Assembly: GCF_050433385.1 (NCBI RefSeq)
Contig: NZ_JBNPXI010000032.1
Location: 1-39,461, forward strand
From: Brassicibacter mesophilus
Lineage (GTDB): Bacteria > Bacillota > Clostridia > Tissierellales > Proteiniboraceae
Reading direction: 5' to 3'
Length of the DNA: 39,461 nt
The translations under genes were made by a program, and so were the position numbers. Below are positions 1 to 8,595 of this stretch, piece by piece (the first letter of the stretch is position 1; every line of letters starts with the position of its first letter). A model generated the notes under the pieces. The model was not told the DNA's origin. It ran no database searches and worked only from the letters and a program-made list of their open reading frames with translations.

Positions 1-46
1 TTCAATTTTACCATAATCAGGTGAGGAGTTATATATTTTTATGCAA

Positions 47-71
47 GAAAAAACCCCGTAATTATACGGGT
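47..71 (-). terminator. Minus-strand rho-independent terminator
   Basis: CCCGTA and TACGGG arms enclose an ATTA loop. Read on the minus strand the hairpin is followed by GGTTTTTT. It would end transcription entering from the right, but no minus-strand gene is seen nearby, so it may be a leftover. Confidence 0.5.
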
Positions 72-144
72 TGTGGCGTTTCGCAAACGTCTATAATTTT
101 TAGATATAAAAGGAGGAGTTTAAAATGAATAGCACTGTATATCG

Positions 145-785
145 ATGACAGATTGGGAGATAGGATATTTAACTGCGGAACTGAACTCGGGTAGCTATTT
201 TTAAAAAAGGGGCTACCTCAGTCAAAAATAGTTACTTTGGGAGTTTCGAAGACTCCTATTACTACAATGGGAGGTATGAAGATATTACCTAACACTGATC
301 TTAGGAACTGCAGCATTAAAAGCACAGATGCTTTGATTTTGCCTGGTGGAGATACATAGATGGAATCAATCTACGAACCAATAATAAATATAGTAAAGCA
401 GTGTAAAAAGGAGAATATTCTTGTAGCGGCGAAATGTGGTGCTACAATAAGGCTTGTTCAAAATGGACTGTTGGATTTAAAATGGCACACAAGCAATGAT
501 TTTGAATATTTAAAAATGATGTATCCCGATTATAAAGGTGAAAAGTATTACCAAAATGAACCTGCTGTTACTGATGGAAAATTAATCACTGCTTCTGGAA
601 TGGCTCCATTGGAATTTGCTGTATATGTTTTGATAGCTTTAGGTGTATTTTTACCAATAACATTAGATATTTGGTATAAGCTTTATGAGACTAACGAAGC
701 TAAATATTTTCATGAGTTAATGATTCAATATAATAAGAATGTAGTATTCAATATATTAAGTTATTTTGAATCAAAATTTTTATAA
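145..785 (+). pseudogene. DJ-1/PfpI family protein, broken
   Basis: Three pieces together read as a DJ-1/PfpI (class I glutamine-amidotransferase-like) protein. The N-terminal piece starts at ATG 145 (MTDWEIGYLTAELNSG) and stops at 202. After a frameshift the middle piece reads KIVTLGVSKTPITTMGGMKI and then DALILPGGDT, followed by a TAG at 358-360 where family members have Trp. The last piece runs from the ATG at 360 to 785 and carries the nucleophile elbow AAKCGA, with its Cys, and then GLLD. At least one frameshift, one TAA and one TAG mean no intact enzyme. Family members act as amidase/protease-like or glyoxalase-like stress proteins; the specific role here is unknown. A GGAGGAG ribosome site lies upstream at about 112-118. 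A short terminator follows directly. Confidence 0.8.
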
Positions 786-810
786 AGCTAAAAGGTTGAT
801 TAGCTTTTTT
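784..810 (+). terminator. Terminator after the DJ-1 pseudogene
   Basis: AAGCTAA and TTAGCTT arms with an 8-nt loop, followed by a run of T. The stem is short (7 bp) but well placed directly after the stop codon. Confidence 0.55.
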
Positions 811-819
811 CAGATATCC

Positions 820-880
820 TGCCACCAAGGAATTACCAGTTCTCTATGACATCATTATTGTACTCTCAAGGCATGTTGAA
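820..880 (+). repeat. Dispersed ~62-bp repeat, copy A
   Basis: Most diverged member of a five-copy family (other copies at 6404, 9638, 35911 and 36893). It keeps the left core GCCACCAAGG, a central TATTGTA and the right core CTCAAGGCATGTTGAA. It lies 3' of the DJ-1 pseudogene. Confidence 0.75.
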
Positions 881-1548
881 GCCGTAGCACTACTTACAAG
901 GAACGAAGTGAGTTGTAAGTAGATGCACGTCTCATGTCAGGAATGTCCAAGAGTACAAGTGAAGTGAAGTGGGATTGGAAACATTCTACGACTGAGTGTG
1001 TGATTTTACTAGTGAAAGAGTAGTGGATAATAAAAATTGAATATAGTTGAAGAATTGCTTAATTAGGTAATATGTAATATAATACGATTAATCAAATATA
1101 TAATTACACAATAAAATATTTTTCAACATAAAGGAAAAGGACAGAATAGATGATGCTATTTTGTTCTTTTTGCTTATTAAGAATAAGTAAAATATTGGAA
1201 AACTAATAATTATAAATTAACTATTGCTATACAAATATGCGGCGAAGTTATATGTGGATTATTTTAATCATGATGATTGATTTTCTTAAGAATATTTTAG
1301 GGGAAGTTAAATAAGCTATGCAGAAAGTAAATATTTAAAACATGAGCATATTAAGATAAAAAGAAAAGAACAAATGAAATATGTATTAAGCTATTTTATA
1401 TTGATTTAGTTACTATATATGCTAAATTGTAATAGTAACAAATAATAAAATCAGAAGTTGAAAATGAGGATTATTTATATTATTAAATATGACATACTGT
1501 TGTCATATTATAAACAGTATAATAATAAAAACAGGAGGAGCGAAAAAA
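881..1548. other. Gene-free stretch
   Basis: There is no credible coding sequence here. An inverted repeat (CTTACAA near 892 and TTGTAAG near 913) follows repeat copy A directly, and a strong terminator lies at 1135-1172. The rest is AT-rich and full of stops. Confidence 0.6.
1135..1172 (+). terminator. Strong rho-independent terminator
   Basis: A 15-bp stem (AAAAGGACAGAATAG with CTATTTTGTTCTTTT, two G-U pairs), a 6-nt loop and a terminal T run. No intact upstream gene is left for it to serve. Confidence 0.7.
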
Positions 1549-2549
1549 ATGAGTACAAATCACGGCGAGATATTAATGCAAAAACCAATCAGTGAATACG
1601 CTAGATACATAAAAAACTTGATACCGGCGAACATACCTAAGACTTATACTCTGAAACCCATGTTTGAAAACGTTGCAAGCGAAGAACCCGACAGACTATC
1701 CGTTTTTACATAATTATTAATCACCTGTTAATTGACATAGGTAATCATAGCAAACTGGCTGAAAGTGGCGATTCATTATTGATAACTGAAATACCTTCAT
1801 TTACCGCCCCAAAGCCTAAAATTCCTGTTTCTAAGCAAATTGAAAGTTTTCGGTTTTTAGCTCTCTGCGGTTTTGTTTTTACTGGTATTGATTTAGAAGC
1901 AAAGAGGCTTAATATCTCGGAAGCACAATTGTTAGAAGTATCATATCCGAATAATCCAATCTTGCTGACGGGGTTAAAAGCCCTGTCGATTGCAGATATA
2001 GAACTGCGAACGAGAAGATATAGCAACGATGATAATATCTTCAGGTGCGATTACAGGTTAATTAAAGCAGAAGATACGGATATGTTTGATGTTTTGAAAA
2101 ATTTTTTACATCCGTTGCCCGAAAAACTTCAAAAGTTCGCCTTAGAATTACATCAGCGCTATATAGATATGGGAATGACTTGCGTAACAATCAACGACAA
2201 CGCAGTTCATTTTGCTTATTAATATATAAAGAATAGCAAGCGGGCCTTATCCACACGGGATATATATCAGCGAAGAGTATGGGAATTTGCTTTATCTATG
2301 AAATATGGTTATTGTTTACTTGTAAGATCAAAAAAAACAGACAAATATGCGGATGTTATTGAAAAATTTCCTTTATCTTTACAAGAAAAGATTGCACAGG
2401 GATATGGATGTGACAGGAAGCTGCGTAATGAACGCTGTCAGGGAGGTTGTCAGGGGATTCGCATACCTTTGGATGACTCAATACTTGAAATGAAACGGGA
2501 TATTGAGATATGGCTTGATAATGAGGTGCCGTGTTCATTAAGAAACTAA
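1549..2549 (+). pseudogene. Unrecognised ~330-residue protein, two lesions
   Basis: The start ATG at 1549 has a good AGGAGG site at about 1533. The first 51 codons (MSTNHGEILMQKPISEYARY...) run into a frameshift near 1700. The protein continues in another frame (INHLLIDIGNHSKLAE...) to a TAA at 2220-2222, and the same frame then continues to 2549. Rejoined, this is one long protein. Its C-terminal part has a Cys-rich motif, GYGCDRK then RCQGGCQGIRIPLDD, before an Ile/Trp-rich helix, which suggests a metal-binding tail. I do not recognise the family with certainty and assign no function. GC content is higher than in the flanking DNA, so it probably came in with the 2.8-5.1 kb block. The IS3 remnant begins just after it. 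Confidence 0.6.
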
Positions 2550-2564
2550 GCACTTTCCGTATGA

Positions 2565-2805
2565 TTAACGCTGATTATCAAGTCGTGATTAAGAAAATGG
2601 CTAGAATGGAAGAGGAAAATGAAATATTAAAAAAAGCCATGGGCATATATGCAAAGAAAAAAGCTCAATATATAAGTTCATTACTGATAATAAAGATATT
2701 TATGACATAAAACTAATGTGTAAAGTTTTAAAGGTGTCTATAAGTTCATATTACAAGAATCTTCATAAGAAAGAAAGCAAAAGAATCTGTATTTGATAAA
2801 ATAAA
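2565..2805 (+). mobile_element. IS3-family transposase remnant
   Basis: One frame reads MARMEEENEILKKAMGIYAK, the usual coiled-coil C-terminus of an IS3 (IS150-group) OrfA. Another frame then reads ITDNKDIYDIKLMCKVL and VSISSYYKNL, the N-terminal HTH_21-like part of OrfB. The pieces are short and the DDE domain is missing. No terminal inverted repeats were identified. Confidence 0.75.
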
Positions 2806-2829
2806 AATACGAATATTTGTATAAACCTG

Positions 2830-2860
2830 TTGACTCTGACACCGTGTCGCACTTTATAAT
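2830..2860 (+). promoter_or_regulatory. MerR-type promoter, 19-bp spacer
   Basis: TTGACT (2830-2835) and TATAAT (2855-2860) are separated by 19 bp containing the dyad GACACCGTGTC. An overlong spacer with a central palindrome is typical of promoters that MerR proteins activate by DNA distortion. It lies directly upstream of the MerR gene at 2891 and so suggests autoregulation. Confidence 0.85.
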
Positions 2861-2890
2861 AAACATAAGGAAAAGAAATGAGGTTATGGT

Positions 2891-3919
2891 ATGGATATGG
2901 AGCTTCAAAAAATCAGTCAGGTGTCAAGGGATTACGGAATTTCTACAAGAATGTTACGTTATTATGAGCAAGTGGGATTAATTCAAAGTCTGCGAAAAGA
3001 CGATTATGCTTACCGGGTTTATGATGAAACCGCCATAAGCCGTTTGCGGCAAATCATAGTCCTACGTAAGTTGCGCGTTCCCGTGAAGCAAATCTTAAGC
3101 ATACTTAACAATTGCGACGCGGTGGAAGCAGTGGAAATTTTCAGAAAAAACATAAGTGAAATAGACGGTGAAATTACCGCACTGTCTACCGTTAAATCCA
3201 TATTGACGCGTTTTGTTGAGGAAATCAATGAAAAAGCCGATGTTAATTTAAAGCTCCTGGGCGACGAAGCTGTGTTCTCAGTTATAAGCTCTCTTTCTTT
3301 TTCTGATAATCAAATCAAAGAAACGAGGGAGAATTTATCAATGGAAGAATTAAACAAAGCTAACGAAGAATTAATGAAACTGGAGGACAAGGATGTGCGG
3401 ATTATATATCTGCCACCAATGACTGTGGCCGCCGCTTTTGCTTCGGGAGAAGGCTGTTTAGACAAAGCATCGGAGATAGTAAATAAGTTTATAAAAGAGA
3501 GTGGATTGCTAAAAATTAAACCCGACGCACGCGGTTTCGATTTCGACTGTTTGGGAGGTGCGGCAGAACTTGGAGAAAATTCACATGGGCATGAAGCGTG
3601 GGTGTCTGTTCCCGATAATATGGAAATACCCCCACCGTTAGTAAGACGAGAGTTTAAGGGTGGGTTATATGCTGCTCATGTGTTAAGGTCGTGGGACTTC
3701 CAGGATTGGCGGCGGCTTAAGGAATGGGTTGATGCAAGTGATAAATACGATAATGACTGTGGTTCCCCACGATGGGATCCGGCCGAAACAGGTTACGGCC
3801 AAGGTTTTGAAGAAACGTTGAATCTCTATAATTTTATTCAAAAGCACAATGCTGAAATGAGTTATTTACAGCTTGACTTATTATTCCCTATTAAGGAGAA
3901 AGGCAATGGAAGATTTTAA
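2891..3919 (+). CDS. MerR-family regulator with GyrI-like effector domain
   Basis: 342 residues. The N-terminal MerR winged helix (residues about 5-75) includes YGISTRMLRYYEQVGLI and the wing segment YRVYDE. A helical linker follows (about 76-150). The C-terminal part (about 170-335) resembles the GyrI/AraC effector-binding domain, as in BltR/BmrR-type multidrug sensors. ATG 2891 has GAGG 8 nt upstream; the ATG at 2897 is an alternative start. The 19-bp-spaced promoter at 2830-2860 argues for autoregulation. Its end overlaps the start of the DUF6273-type gene by 14 nt, so the two are probably co-transcribed with the flavin-type gene at 4594. The inducing ligand is unknown. Confidence 0.85.
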   Translation: MDMELQKISQVSRDYGISTRMLRYYEQVGLIQSLRKDDYAYRVYDETAISRLRQIIVLRKLRVPVKQILSILNNCDAVEAVEIFRKNISEIDGEITALSTVKSILTRFVEEINEKADVNLKLLGDEAVFSVISSLSFSDNQIKETRENLSMEELNKANEELMKLEDKDVRIIYLPPMTVAAAFASGEGCLDKASEIVNKFIKESGLLKIKPDARGFDFDCLGGAAELGENSHGHEAWVSVPDNMEIPPPLVRREFKGGLYAAHVLRSWDFQDWRRLKEWVDASDKYDNDCGSPRWDPAETGYGQGFEETLNLYNFIQKHNAEMSYLQLDLLFPIKEKGNGRF

Positions 3920-4523
3920 TATCGGCTCAATAATACCATTCGGCGGTTATAACTGGCGCATTCTTGATATAAAAAATAATGCGGCTTTGATTATAACCGA
4001 GGAGATAATAGAACAACGCGCTTACCATGACGCTTATAAAGATATAGCATGGGCTGACTGCGCATTAAGAAAATATCTTAATGGTGAATTTTATGACAAA
4101 TTCAACGCAACTGATAAATCATGAATAATTCCGGTAATAAATAAAAATCCTGACAATCAATGGTATGGTTCAAAAGGCGGAGCAGATACACAAGACAGCG
4201 TATTTTTATTAAGCATTGAGGAAGTATGCAGATATTTCGGTGATAGCCTTTCAAAACTGCAAAACCGAGGAAAAAATCAAAGATATTGGTTTGAAAGAAA
4301 AGACGAAAACAACAGTAAGCGAATAGCGAGACTTCTGGGTAAAGAAGGGAGCTGGTGGTGGTGGCTTCGGTCGCCTGGCCACGTTAATGTAAAAGCCGTG
4401 TACATCTTCGGGACTGACGGTAATATAGGTATCCAAGGCAACAATATATTGAAAGGCAACATCAGCGATGGCAAATGTACAGGTGGTGTTCGTCCTGCTT
4501 TGTGGCTAAGGTTGGAATTGTAA
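3906..4523 (+). pseudogene. DUF6273-type protein with in-frame TGA
   Basis: The start ATG at 3906 has AAGGAG 7 nt upstream. The reading frame is open to 4523 (206 codons) except for one TGA at 4122-4124, between DKS and IIPVINK; a CGA-to-TGA change would explain it. Features typical of DUF6273 proteins are visible: GGYNWRILDI near the start, WWWWLRSPG at about residues 151-159 and GVRPALWLRLEL at the C-terminus. The function of the family is not established. The gene overlaps the end of the upstream MerR gene, so translation is likely coupled. Readthrough is possible, but a simple nonsense mutation is the likelier explanation given the decay elsewhere. Confidence 0.75.
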
Positions 4524-4593
4524 GCCTTGGGCATGTTTCAAGTGGTTTGACTATAGTTACAGCACAAAAAAACTTGAAAGGAGAAATTTAAAA

Positions 4594-5070
4594 ATGAGCA
4601 AATACGAAAATGCGATGAAACTCATGGAGGAACTTTGCGGAAATGGTAAAGAGGAAGTTATTGCACTTGCGACAATATCATTATCCCCGAATGTTGCCGG
4701 TAGTCCTCGCCCCGCTGTCCGTATGGTTTGTGCCTATTATGAAAACGGCATGTTTTATGTTTCTACAGATGCAAGAAAAAATAAAATGCTACAAATTGAG
4801 AAGAATAACGAGGTTTCTGTCGCTGGGTTAAATTGGTACACTTTCCAGGGCAGGGCTGAAAATCTCGGTTGGGTCAAGGACGAGAAGAATGCGGAAATCA
4901 GAGCTAAATTTAAAAAAATCTTTAACTGGTTCGATGAAGTTGGTGATGAGGACAATCCAAACTCAATCGTTCTGCGTATCACCCTCACAGAAGGTATAAT
5001 TACTGACAACGCAGAAAAATACGGTGAAAAGCAGTATGAAATCAATTTTATCAACAAAACAGTAAAGTAA
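4594..5070 (+). CDS. Pyridoxamine 5'-phosphate oxidase-like flavoprotein
   Basis: 158 residues, the usual length of single-domain PNPOx-like split-barrel proteins. Visible features are ATISLSPNVAGSPRPAVRMV and then FYVSTDARKNKMLQIEKNNEV, typical of the FMN-binding split barrel in the pyridox_oxidase family. The ribosome site GAAAGGAG precedes ATG 4594. Many such proteins bind FMN or F420-like cofactors and reduce or detoxify small molecules; the substrate here is unknown. It is third in a likely MerR-led operon and is followed by a very strong terminator. Confidence 0.85.
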   Translation: MSKYENAMKLMEELCGNGKEEVIALATISLSPNVAGSPRPAVRMVCAYYENGMFYVSTDARKNKMLQIEKNNEVSVAGLNWYTFQGRAENLGWVKDEKNAEIRAKFKKIFNWFDEVGDEDNPNSIVLRITLTEGIITDNAEKYGEKQYEINFINKTVK

Positions 5071-5097
5071 AAACAAAATATTACTTATAATTTAAAG

Positions 5098-5138
5098 GGT
5101 TAATTACTGACAATCAAATCAGTAATTAACCTTTTTTT
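5098..5138 (+). terminator. Strong rho-independent terminator
   Basis: Perfect 13-bp stem (GGTTAATTACTGA with TCAGTAATTAACC), 8-nt loop, then seven T. It ends the MerR/PNPOx-like operon. Confidence 0.9.
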
Positions 5139-5300
5139 ATCCTAAATTAGCATGTTAAAATAATTATTCTTTAGACGGTTAAAAAATAAAAGAGATTATT
5201 GCTTAAATACGATAAAGATAATAATTTTAGATTATACAAAAATTATAAAAACTTATGATATAATAAATTATCGTCAATAAACATATAAAAATTCAAAATG

Positions 5301-5331
5301 CAAAAAGTCTAAGTAAATACTAGGCTTTTTT
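5301..5331 (+). terminator. Rho-independent terminator
   Basis: AAAAAGTCTA and TAGGCTTTTT arms with a T run. No intact gene lies directly upstream, so it may be a relic from a lost gene. Confidence 0.6.
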
Positions 5332-5478
5332 GTGTCTACAGTCAGTCCAATAGAGATGAAGAGCGGTGCTACTGCAAGATTCATGGTCTAATGGGAAAAA
5401 TAAATGTACCAAAGTAACACGAGATGTTTAATACTACGCGTTGCCGCACTTGCCAAAAATCAATAGTACAAAATATAA
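5332..5478. other. Unassigned fragment upstream of the VanZ-like remnant
   Basis: Short frames with several stops and no recognisable domain. It may be the decayed N-terminus of the VanZ-like gene or unrelated junction DNA. Confidence 0.3.
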
Positions 5479-5862
5479 CTGGAAGAAAAATTTTCTATAC
5501 CATTTTTAAAAGGTACTAATAATTTATTTCTTGAAACTGTCAATCTTATTCCTTTTAAGGATTTAAGGTTAAATTATTATGGCAGTGTTAGAGAAATAAT
5601 TTTAAATGTTATTATGGTGATGCCTTTTAGGTTTTTATATCCAATTATAAAGAAAGCAGGTATTCTAAAAACAGTTACCATGTGTTTTCTTTTTAGCCTA
5701 ACAATTGAAAGCACTCAATTATTAAGTGCATTTTGGGGAGGATTAGCATCAAGAACATTTGATGTTACTGAATTGATTACTAATACATTTGGAGGTTTAT
5801 TAGGATATTTATTTTTTAGTGTTTTAAAGCCAACTATCTTTAGAATATTAAATGAGCAATAA
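5479..5862 (+). pseudogene. VanZ-like membrane protein, 5' truncated
   Basis: The open frame begins after a TAA at 5476-5478. It reads NLIPFKDLR, YYGSVREIILNVIMVMPF, then a membrane segment with the conserved FSLTIESTQLL, the FDVTELITNTFGGLLGY motif and a last membrane helix. The NLIPF, N-x-x-x-F-x-P-like and D-x-x-x-N-x-x-G patterns are hallmarks of the VanZ family, members of which are linked to low-level glycopeptide resistance. The usual first transmembrane segment and a start codon with ribosome site are missing. The ATG at 5614 would give only the last 82 residues. Probably inactive. Confidence 0.75.
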
Positions 5863-6403
5863 TCATGAGAAAAATGTGATTTAGATTTATTACACACTCT
5901 TTAGATATTGCGACCTAAGAATTATTTATAATCAAATAGATAAATAGGAATTTGATAGAGAGAATGTTTTATGACAAAGGTGGTCAAATATAGAATCACA
6001 CTAAGAATAATTTGGTGGATTTATATAATAGCGCTTAAAATATGATCAACTTCAAAAAAGTATCGAAGAAGAAATGAAATCAAGCGAAATCCAAAGCAAA
6101 AATGTAGAAACTTACTAAATGGCAGTAATTGAAATTTATAGTACCTGGAGAAAATAAAAAATTTTTAGCCAAATAATTGTATGCTATAAATGGTAAACTA
6201 AAATTGCACAAAATTGTAAAGAATAAAGCTCTCAAATAGGTATTAAAATAATTTGGGAGCTTTGTTGTCTGCGATTTTAATACCAAAGGTATTGAATAAA
6301 TTTGCATAAAAATAAGTATCAAACTACCAAGACAAATCTTGTCTAATGTAGTAAGAAAATATAAAAATTATAAAAGATACTATATAAAATATGAATTATT
6401 ACT
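5863..6403. other. Gene-free AT-rich spacer
   Basis: No coding sequence is supported here. The one clear element is a terminator hairpin at 6225-6263. Confidence 0.55.
6225..6263 (+). terminator. Terminator-like hairpin
   Basis: AAAGCTCTCAAAT and ATTTGGGAGCTTT arms pair over 13 positions with one G-T pair. The trailing T tract is short (TTTGTTGT). Confidence 0.55.
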
Positions 6404-6464
6404 TGCCACCAAGGGGGGAATATCAACTTACGATATCTTTATTGTCACCCCAAGGCACGTGGAG
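6404..6464 (+). repeat. Dispersed ~62-bp repeat, copy B
   Basis: Left core TGCCACCAAGGGG, central TATCTTTATTGT, right core CAAGGCACGTGGAG. The downstream GAAGATAGAGAAGAAATAGA is also similar to the sequence after copy E. It marks the 5' edge of the ABC-F/Cfr block, with copy C at the 3' edge. Confidence 0.8.
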
Positions 6465-6512
6465 TGTGTTGTGAAGATAGAGAAGAAATAGATTTTCTTG
6501 ATTCACTCTTTA

Positions 6513-6541
6513 TTGACTTTTTAGATGTGTTATAGTACAAT
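6513..6541 (+). promoter_or_regulatory. Promoter of the ABC-F/Cfr block
   Basis: TTGACT (6513-6518) and TACAAT (6536-6541) have a 17-bp spacer. They lie about 30 nt upstream of the first leader peptide and directly after repeat copy B. Confidence 0.75.
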
Positions 6542-6571
6542 AACAAGAAAATTGAAATTTGAGGTGAAAAA

Positions 6572-6592
6572 ATGATTAATTTTTCTTGCTAA
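6572..6592 (+). CDS. Leader peptide 1 of the ABC-F gene (MINFSC)
   Basis: A six-residue frame, MINFSC, with a GAGGTGA ribosome site 7 nt upstream. It is followed after ~140 nt by an intrinsic terminator at 6734-6776. A short translated leader, then a terminator, then the resistance gene is the usual layout for ribosome-mediated attenuation of antibiotic-inducible ABC-F and rRNA methylase genes. Drug-stalled translation of the leader would favour readthrough. The inducer cannot be told from sequence. Confidence 0.7.
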   Translation: MINFSC

Positions 6593-6733
6593 TTTTTAAA
6601 GTACATTTAATACAAAGATAAACAGGTGTATTCTGTTTGTTTTGTTGTGCTTATGCAAGAAAGTTATTCTTTTTTCTCTTAATATATACACTTGTGTTAT
6701 GCTATAATGATTAGCTTAACTACGTATATCTAT

Positions 6734-6776
6734 GAGCTGTAAGAATAATTAATTCTTGCGGCTCTTATTTTTTATA
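6734..6776 (+). terminator. Attenuator terminator upstream of the ABC-F gene
   Basis: 13-bp stem (GAGCTGTAAGAAT with ATTCTTGCGGCTC) followed by TTATTTTTT. It lies between the promoter and the ABC-F gene with no gene ending before it, so it is most simply a regulated attenuator. Confidence 0.8.
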
Positions 6777-6807
6777 AATAATTCGAATAAGGAGGATAAA
6801 TAATATT

Positions 6808-6888
6808 ATGATAAATAAAGACACTTTGCTAACACATGATAATCTCCATATAGAGTCGGATACTGAAGGCGACACTTATATGGAGTAA
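6808..6888 (+). CDS. Leader peptide 2 of the ABC-F gene, 26 aa
   Basis: ATG 6808 follows AAGGAGGATAAAT, a near-consensus ribosome site. The peptide has THDNLHIESD at residues 9-18 and ends in TYME. It aligns without gaps with the leader upstream of the Cfr-type gene: T9, H10, L13, H14, S17, D18, D22, M25 and E26 are shared. The Leu-His codons (CTCCAT) are complementary to the Met-Glu codons (ATGGAG), so the RNA can fold on itself inside the leader. It is too short to be an enzyme and is best read as a translated regulatory leader. Confidence 0.75.
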   Translation: MINKDTLLTHDNLHIESDTEGDTYME

Positions 6889-6913
6889 TAACAAGGTCGC
6901 CTATTGTTCCGAC
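6844..6913 (+). promoter_or_regulatory. Alternative hairpins in the ABC-F leader
   Basis: Arm 1 CTCCATATA (6844-6852) pairs with TATATGGAG (6877-6885). It encloses GTCGGA (6855-6860) and GGCGAC (6868-6873). Those two can instead pair with TCCGAC (6908-6913) and GTCGCC (6896-6901). The two folds are mutually exclusive, which suits a leader-peptide-controlled switch. The same arrangement is found upstream of the Cfr-type gene. Confidence 0.65.
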
Positions 6914-6953
6914 TTTGTTATTTATACTATTAAATACAGAGGAGGACAAAAAT

Positions 6954-8432
6954 ATGTCTTTAATAAATGTTATGAACCTAACCTTTGCTTATGAAGGTAG
7001 CTATGATAATATTTTTGAAAATGTAAGTTTTCAAATTGATACCGATTGGAAATTGGGCTTTATTGGAAGGAATGGAAGAGGAAAGACTACTTTTCTAAAT
7101 CTTTTGCTTGGGAAATACGAATATAATGGAAACATTTCAGCCAATGTGACTTTTGAATATTTTCCTTATGAGGTGCAGGAGCAAAGTAAATTCACCATAG
7201 ATGTCATAAGGGAGATTAGTCCAAATTCAATGGATTGGGAAATAGTAAAAGAATTATCTTTGTTAGATATGGACTACGATGCTTTATATAGACAGTTTTA
7301 TACACTATCTAAAGGAGAGCAGACCAAAGCATTGTTGGCTGCTATGTTTTTGAAGGAGAACTCCTTCTTACTTATTGATGAGCCTACCAATCATTTGGAT
7401 GCTGAAGCTAGGCAAAAACTAAGTAATTACTTGAAAAAAAAGAAAGGATTTATTCTAATTTTACATGATAGGTCTTTTTTGGATAATTGTGTTGACCATA
7501 TCTTGTCTATTAATAAAACTAATATTGAAATACAAAAAGGAAATTTTTCTTCATGGTGGAGAAACAAAGAATTACAAGATGGTTTTGAGCTAGCAGAAAA
7601 CGAAAAATTGAAAAAGGATATTAACAGACTTTCCAGCTCGGCAAAACGTACATCTACGTGGTCAGATAATGTTGAAAGCAGCAAGTATGGAACTACTAAT
7701 TCTGGGAGCAAATTAGATAAAGGATATGTTGGACATAAAGCTGCAAAAATGATGAAGCGTGCTAAAAATATAGAAGCTAGACAACAAAAGATGATTGACG
7801 AAAAATCAAGGCTTCTTAAAAATATTGAATCTAATGAAAGTTTAAAAATCGTACCGCTTACTTTTCATGATAAAAAGCTTGTAGAACTTACAGATGTTGC
7901 AATTGGATATGATGATAGAATTGTCTGTGAAGAAATAAGCTTCGCTATAGAGCAAGGTGAAAGAATTGCTATTCAAGGAAAGAATGGCAGCGGAAAATCA
8001 AGTATATTGAAATTAATTTATGGAGAAGACATCCCCCATAGTGGAATTGTAAGAAAGAATAATAAGTTAATCATTTCGTATGTTTCGCAAGATACTTCAG
8101 ATTTATATGGTAACTTATCTGAGTATGCAGATAAACACTGCATCGACGAGAGTTTATTTAAATCAATGCTTAGAAAACTTGATTTTTCAAGAGAACAGTT
8201 TGAAAAGAATATCGAGGATTTTAGTAGTGGACAGAAGAAAAAGGTATTGCTTGCTAAAAGTTTGTGTGAACGGGCACATTTGTATATTTGGGATGAACCA
8301 TTGAACTTTATTGATGTCATTTCTCGTATGCAAATTGAGAAATTGTTAATTGAACATGAACCTACAATTTTGTTTGTTGAGCATGATAGTGCATTTTGTG
8401 AAAATGTTGCGACAAAAATAATAAAATTGTAA
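6954..8432 (+). CDS. Lsa-type ABC-F ribosomal protection protein
   Basis: 492 residues with two ATP-binding domains joined by a linker and no membrane segments. Domain 1 has Walker A GRNGRGKTT, signature LSKGEQTK and Walker B FLLIDEPTNHLD. The linker contains the charged helices around AENEKLKKDINRL and GHKAAKMMKRAKNIEARQQK. Domain 2 has GKNGSGKSS, FSSGQKKK and LYIWDEPLNFIDV. The sequence resembles the Lsa class, which protects ribosomes from lincosamides, pleuromutilins and streptogramin A by dislodging the drug. ATG 6954 is preferred over the upstream ATG at 6915 because GAGGAGG lies 8 nt before it. Expression appears controlled by two leader peptides and an attenuator. Confidence 0.9.
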   Translation: MSLINVMNLTFAYEGSYDNIFENVSFQIDTDWKLGFIGRNGRGKTTFLNLLLGKYEYNGNISANVTFEYFPYEVQEQSKFTIDVIREISPNSMDWEIVKELSLLDMDYDALYRQFYTLSKGEQTKALLAAMFLKENSFLLIDEPTNHLDAEARQKLSNYLKKKKGFILILHDRSFLDNCVDHILSINKTNIEIQKGNFSSWWRNKELQDGFELAENEKLKKDINRLSSSAKRTSTWSDNVESSKYGTTNSGSKLDKGYVGHKAAKMMKRAKNIEARQQKMIDEKSRLLKNIESNESLKIVPLTFHDKKLVELTDVAIGYDDRIVCEEISFAIEQGERIAIQGKNGSGKSSILKLIYGEDIPHSGIVRKNNKLIISYVSQDTSDLYGNLSEYADKHCIDESLFKSMLRKLDFSREQFEKNIEDFSSGQKKKVLLAKSLCERAHLYIWDEPLNFIDVISRMQIEKLLIEHEPTILFVEHDSAFCENVATKIIKL

Positions 8433-8452
8433 AGGTAGAAATGGAGATTAAT

Positions 8453-8539
8453 ATGTTTGCTGGGAATATAAAAGTAACACACAATAGACTCCATGCAAAG
8501 TCAGATGTTTTGAGCGATTCTTGCATGGAGTTAGTATAA
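8453..8539 (+). CDS. Leader peptide of the Cfr-type gene, 28 aa
   Basis: ATG 8453 has GGAG upstream; an in-frame ATG at 8441 is an alternative. The peptide has VTHNRLHAKSD at residues 8-18 and SCMELV at its end. It is positionally homologous to leader peptide 2 of the ABC-F gene, although the genes downstream are unrelated. The CTCCAT (Leu-His) and ATGGAG (Met-Glu) codons are kept as pairing arms. It starts 20 nt after the ABC-F stop codon. Confidence 0.75.
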   Translation: MFAGNIKVTHNRLHAKSDVLSDSCMELV

Positions 8540-8559
8540 GTCGCTAATTATACTGGCTT
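8489..8559 (+). promoter_or_regulatory. Alternative hairpins in the Cfr leader
   Basis: CTCCATGCAA (8489-8498) pairs with TTGCATGGAG (8521-8530), a perfect 10 bp. The enclosed AAGTCAG (8498-8504) and AGCGA (8513-8517) can instead pair with CTGGCTT (8553-8559) and TCGCT (8541-8545). The topology matches the ABC-F leader, so the two were probably duplicated or captured together. Confidence 0.65.
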
Positions 8560-8595
8560 TGCTTCCTAACTATTAATAGTGAGGAGGAAGCCTAC

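Noticed and set aside
3906..4523. Selenocysteine at the in-frame TGA of the DUF6273-type gene
   Set aside because: No SECIS-like hairpin was noticed after the TGA, no Cys is expected there, and other stops of all kinds occur in the window.
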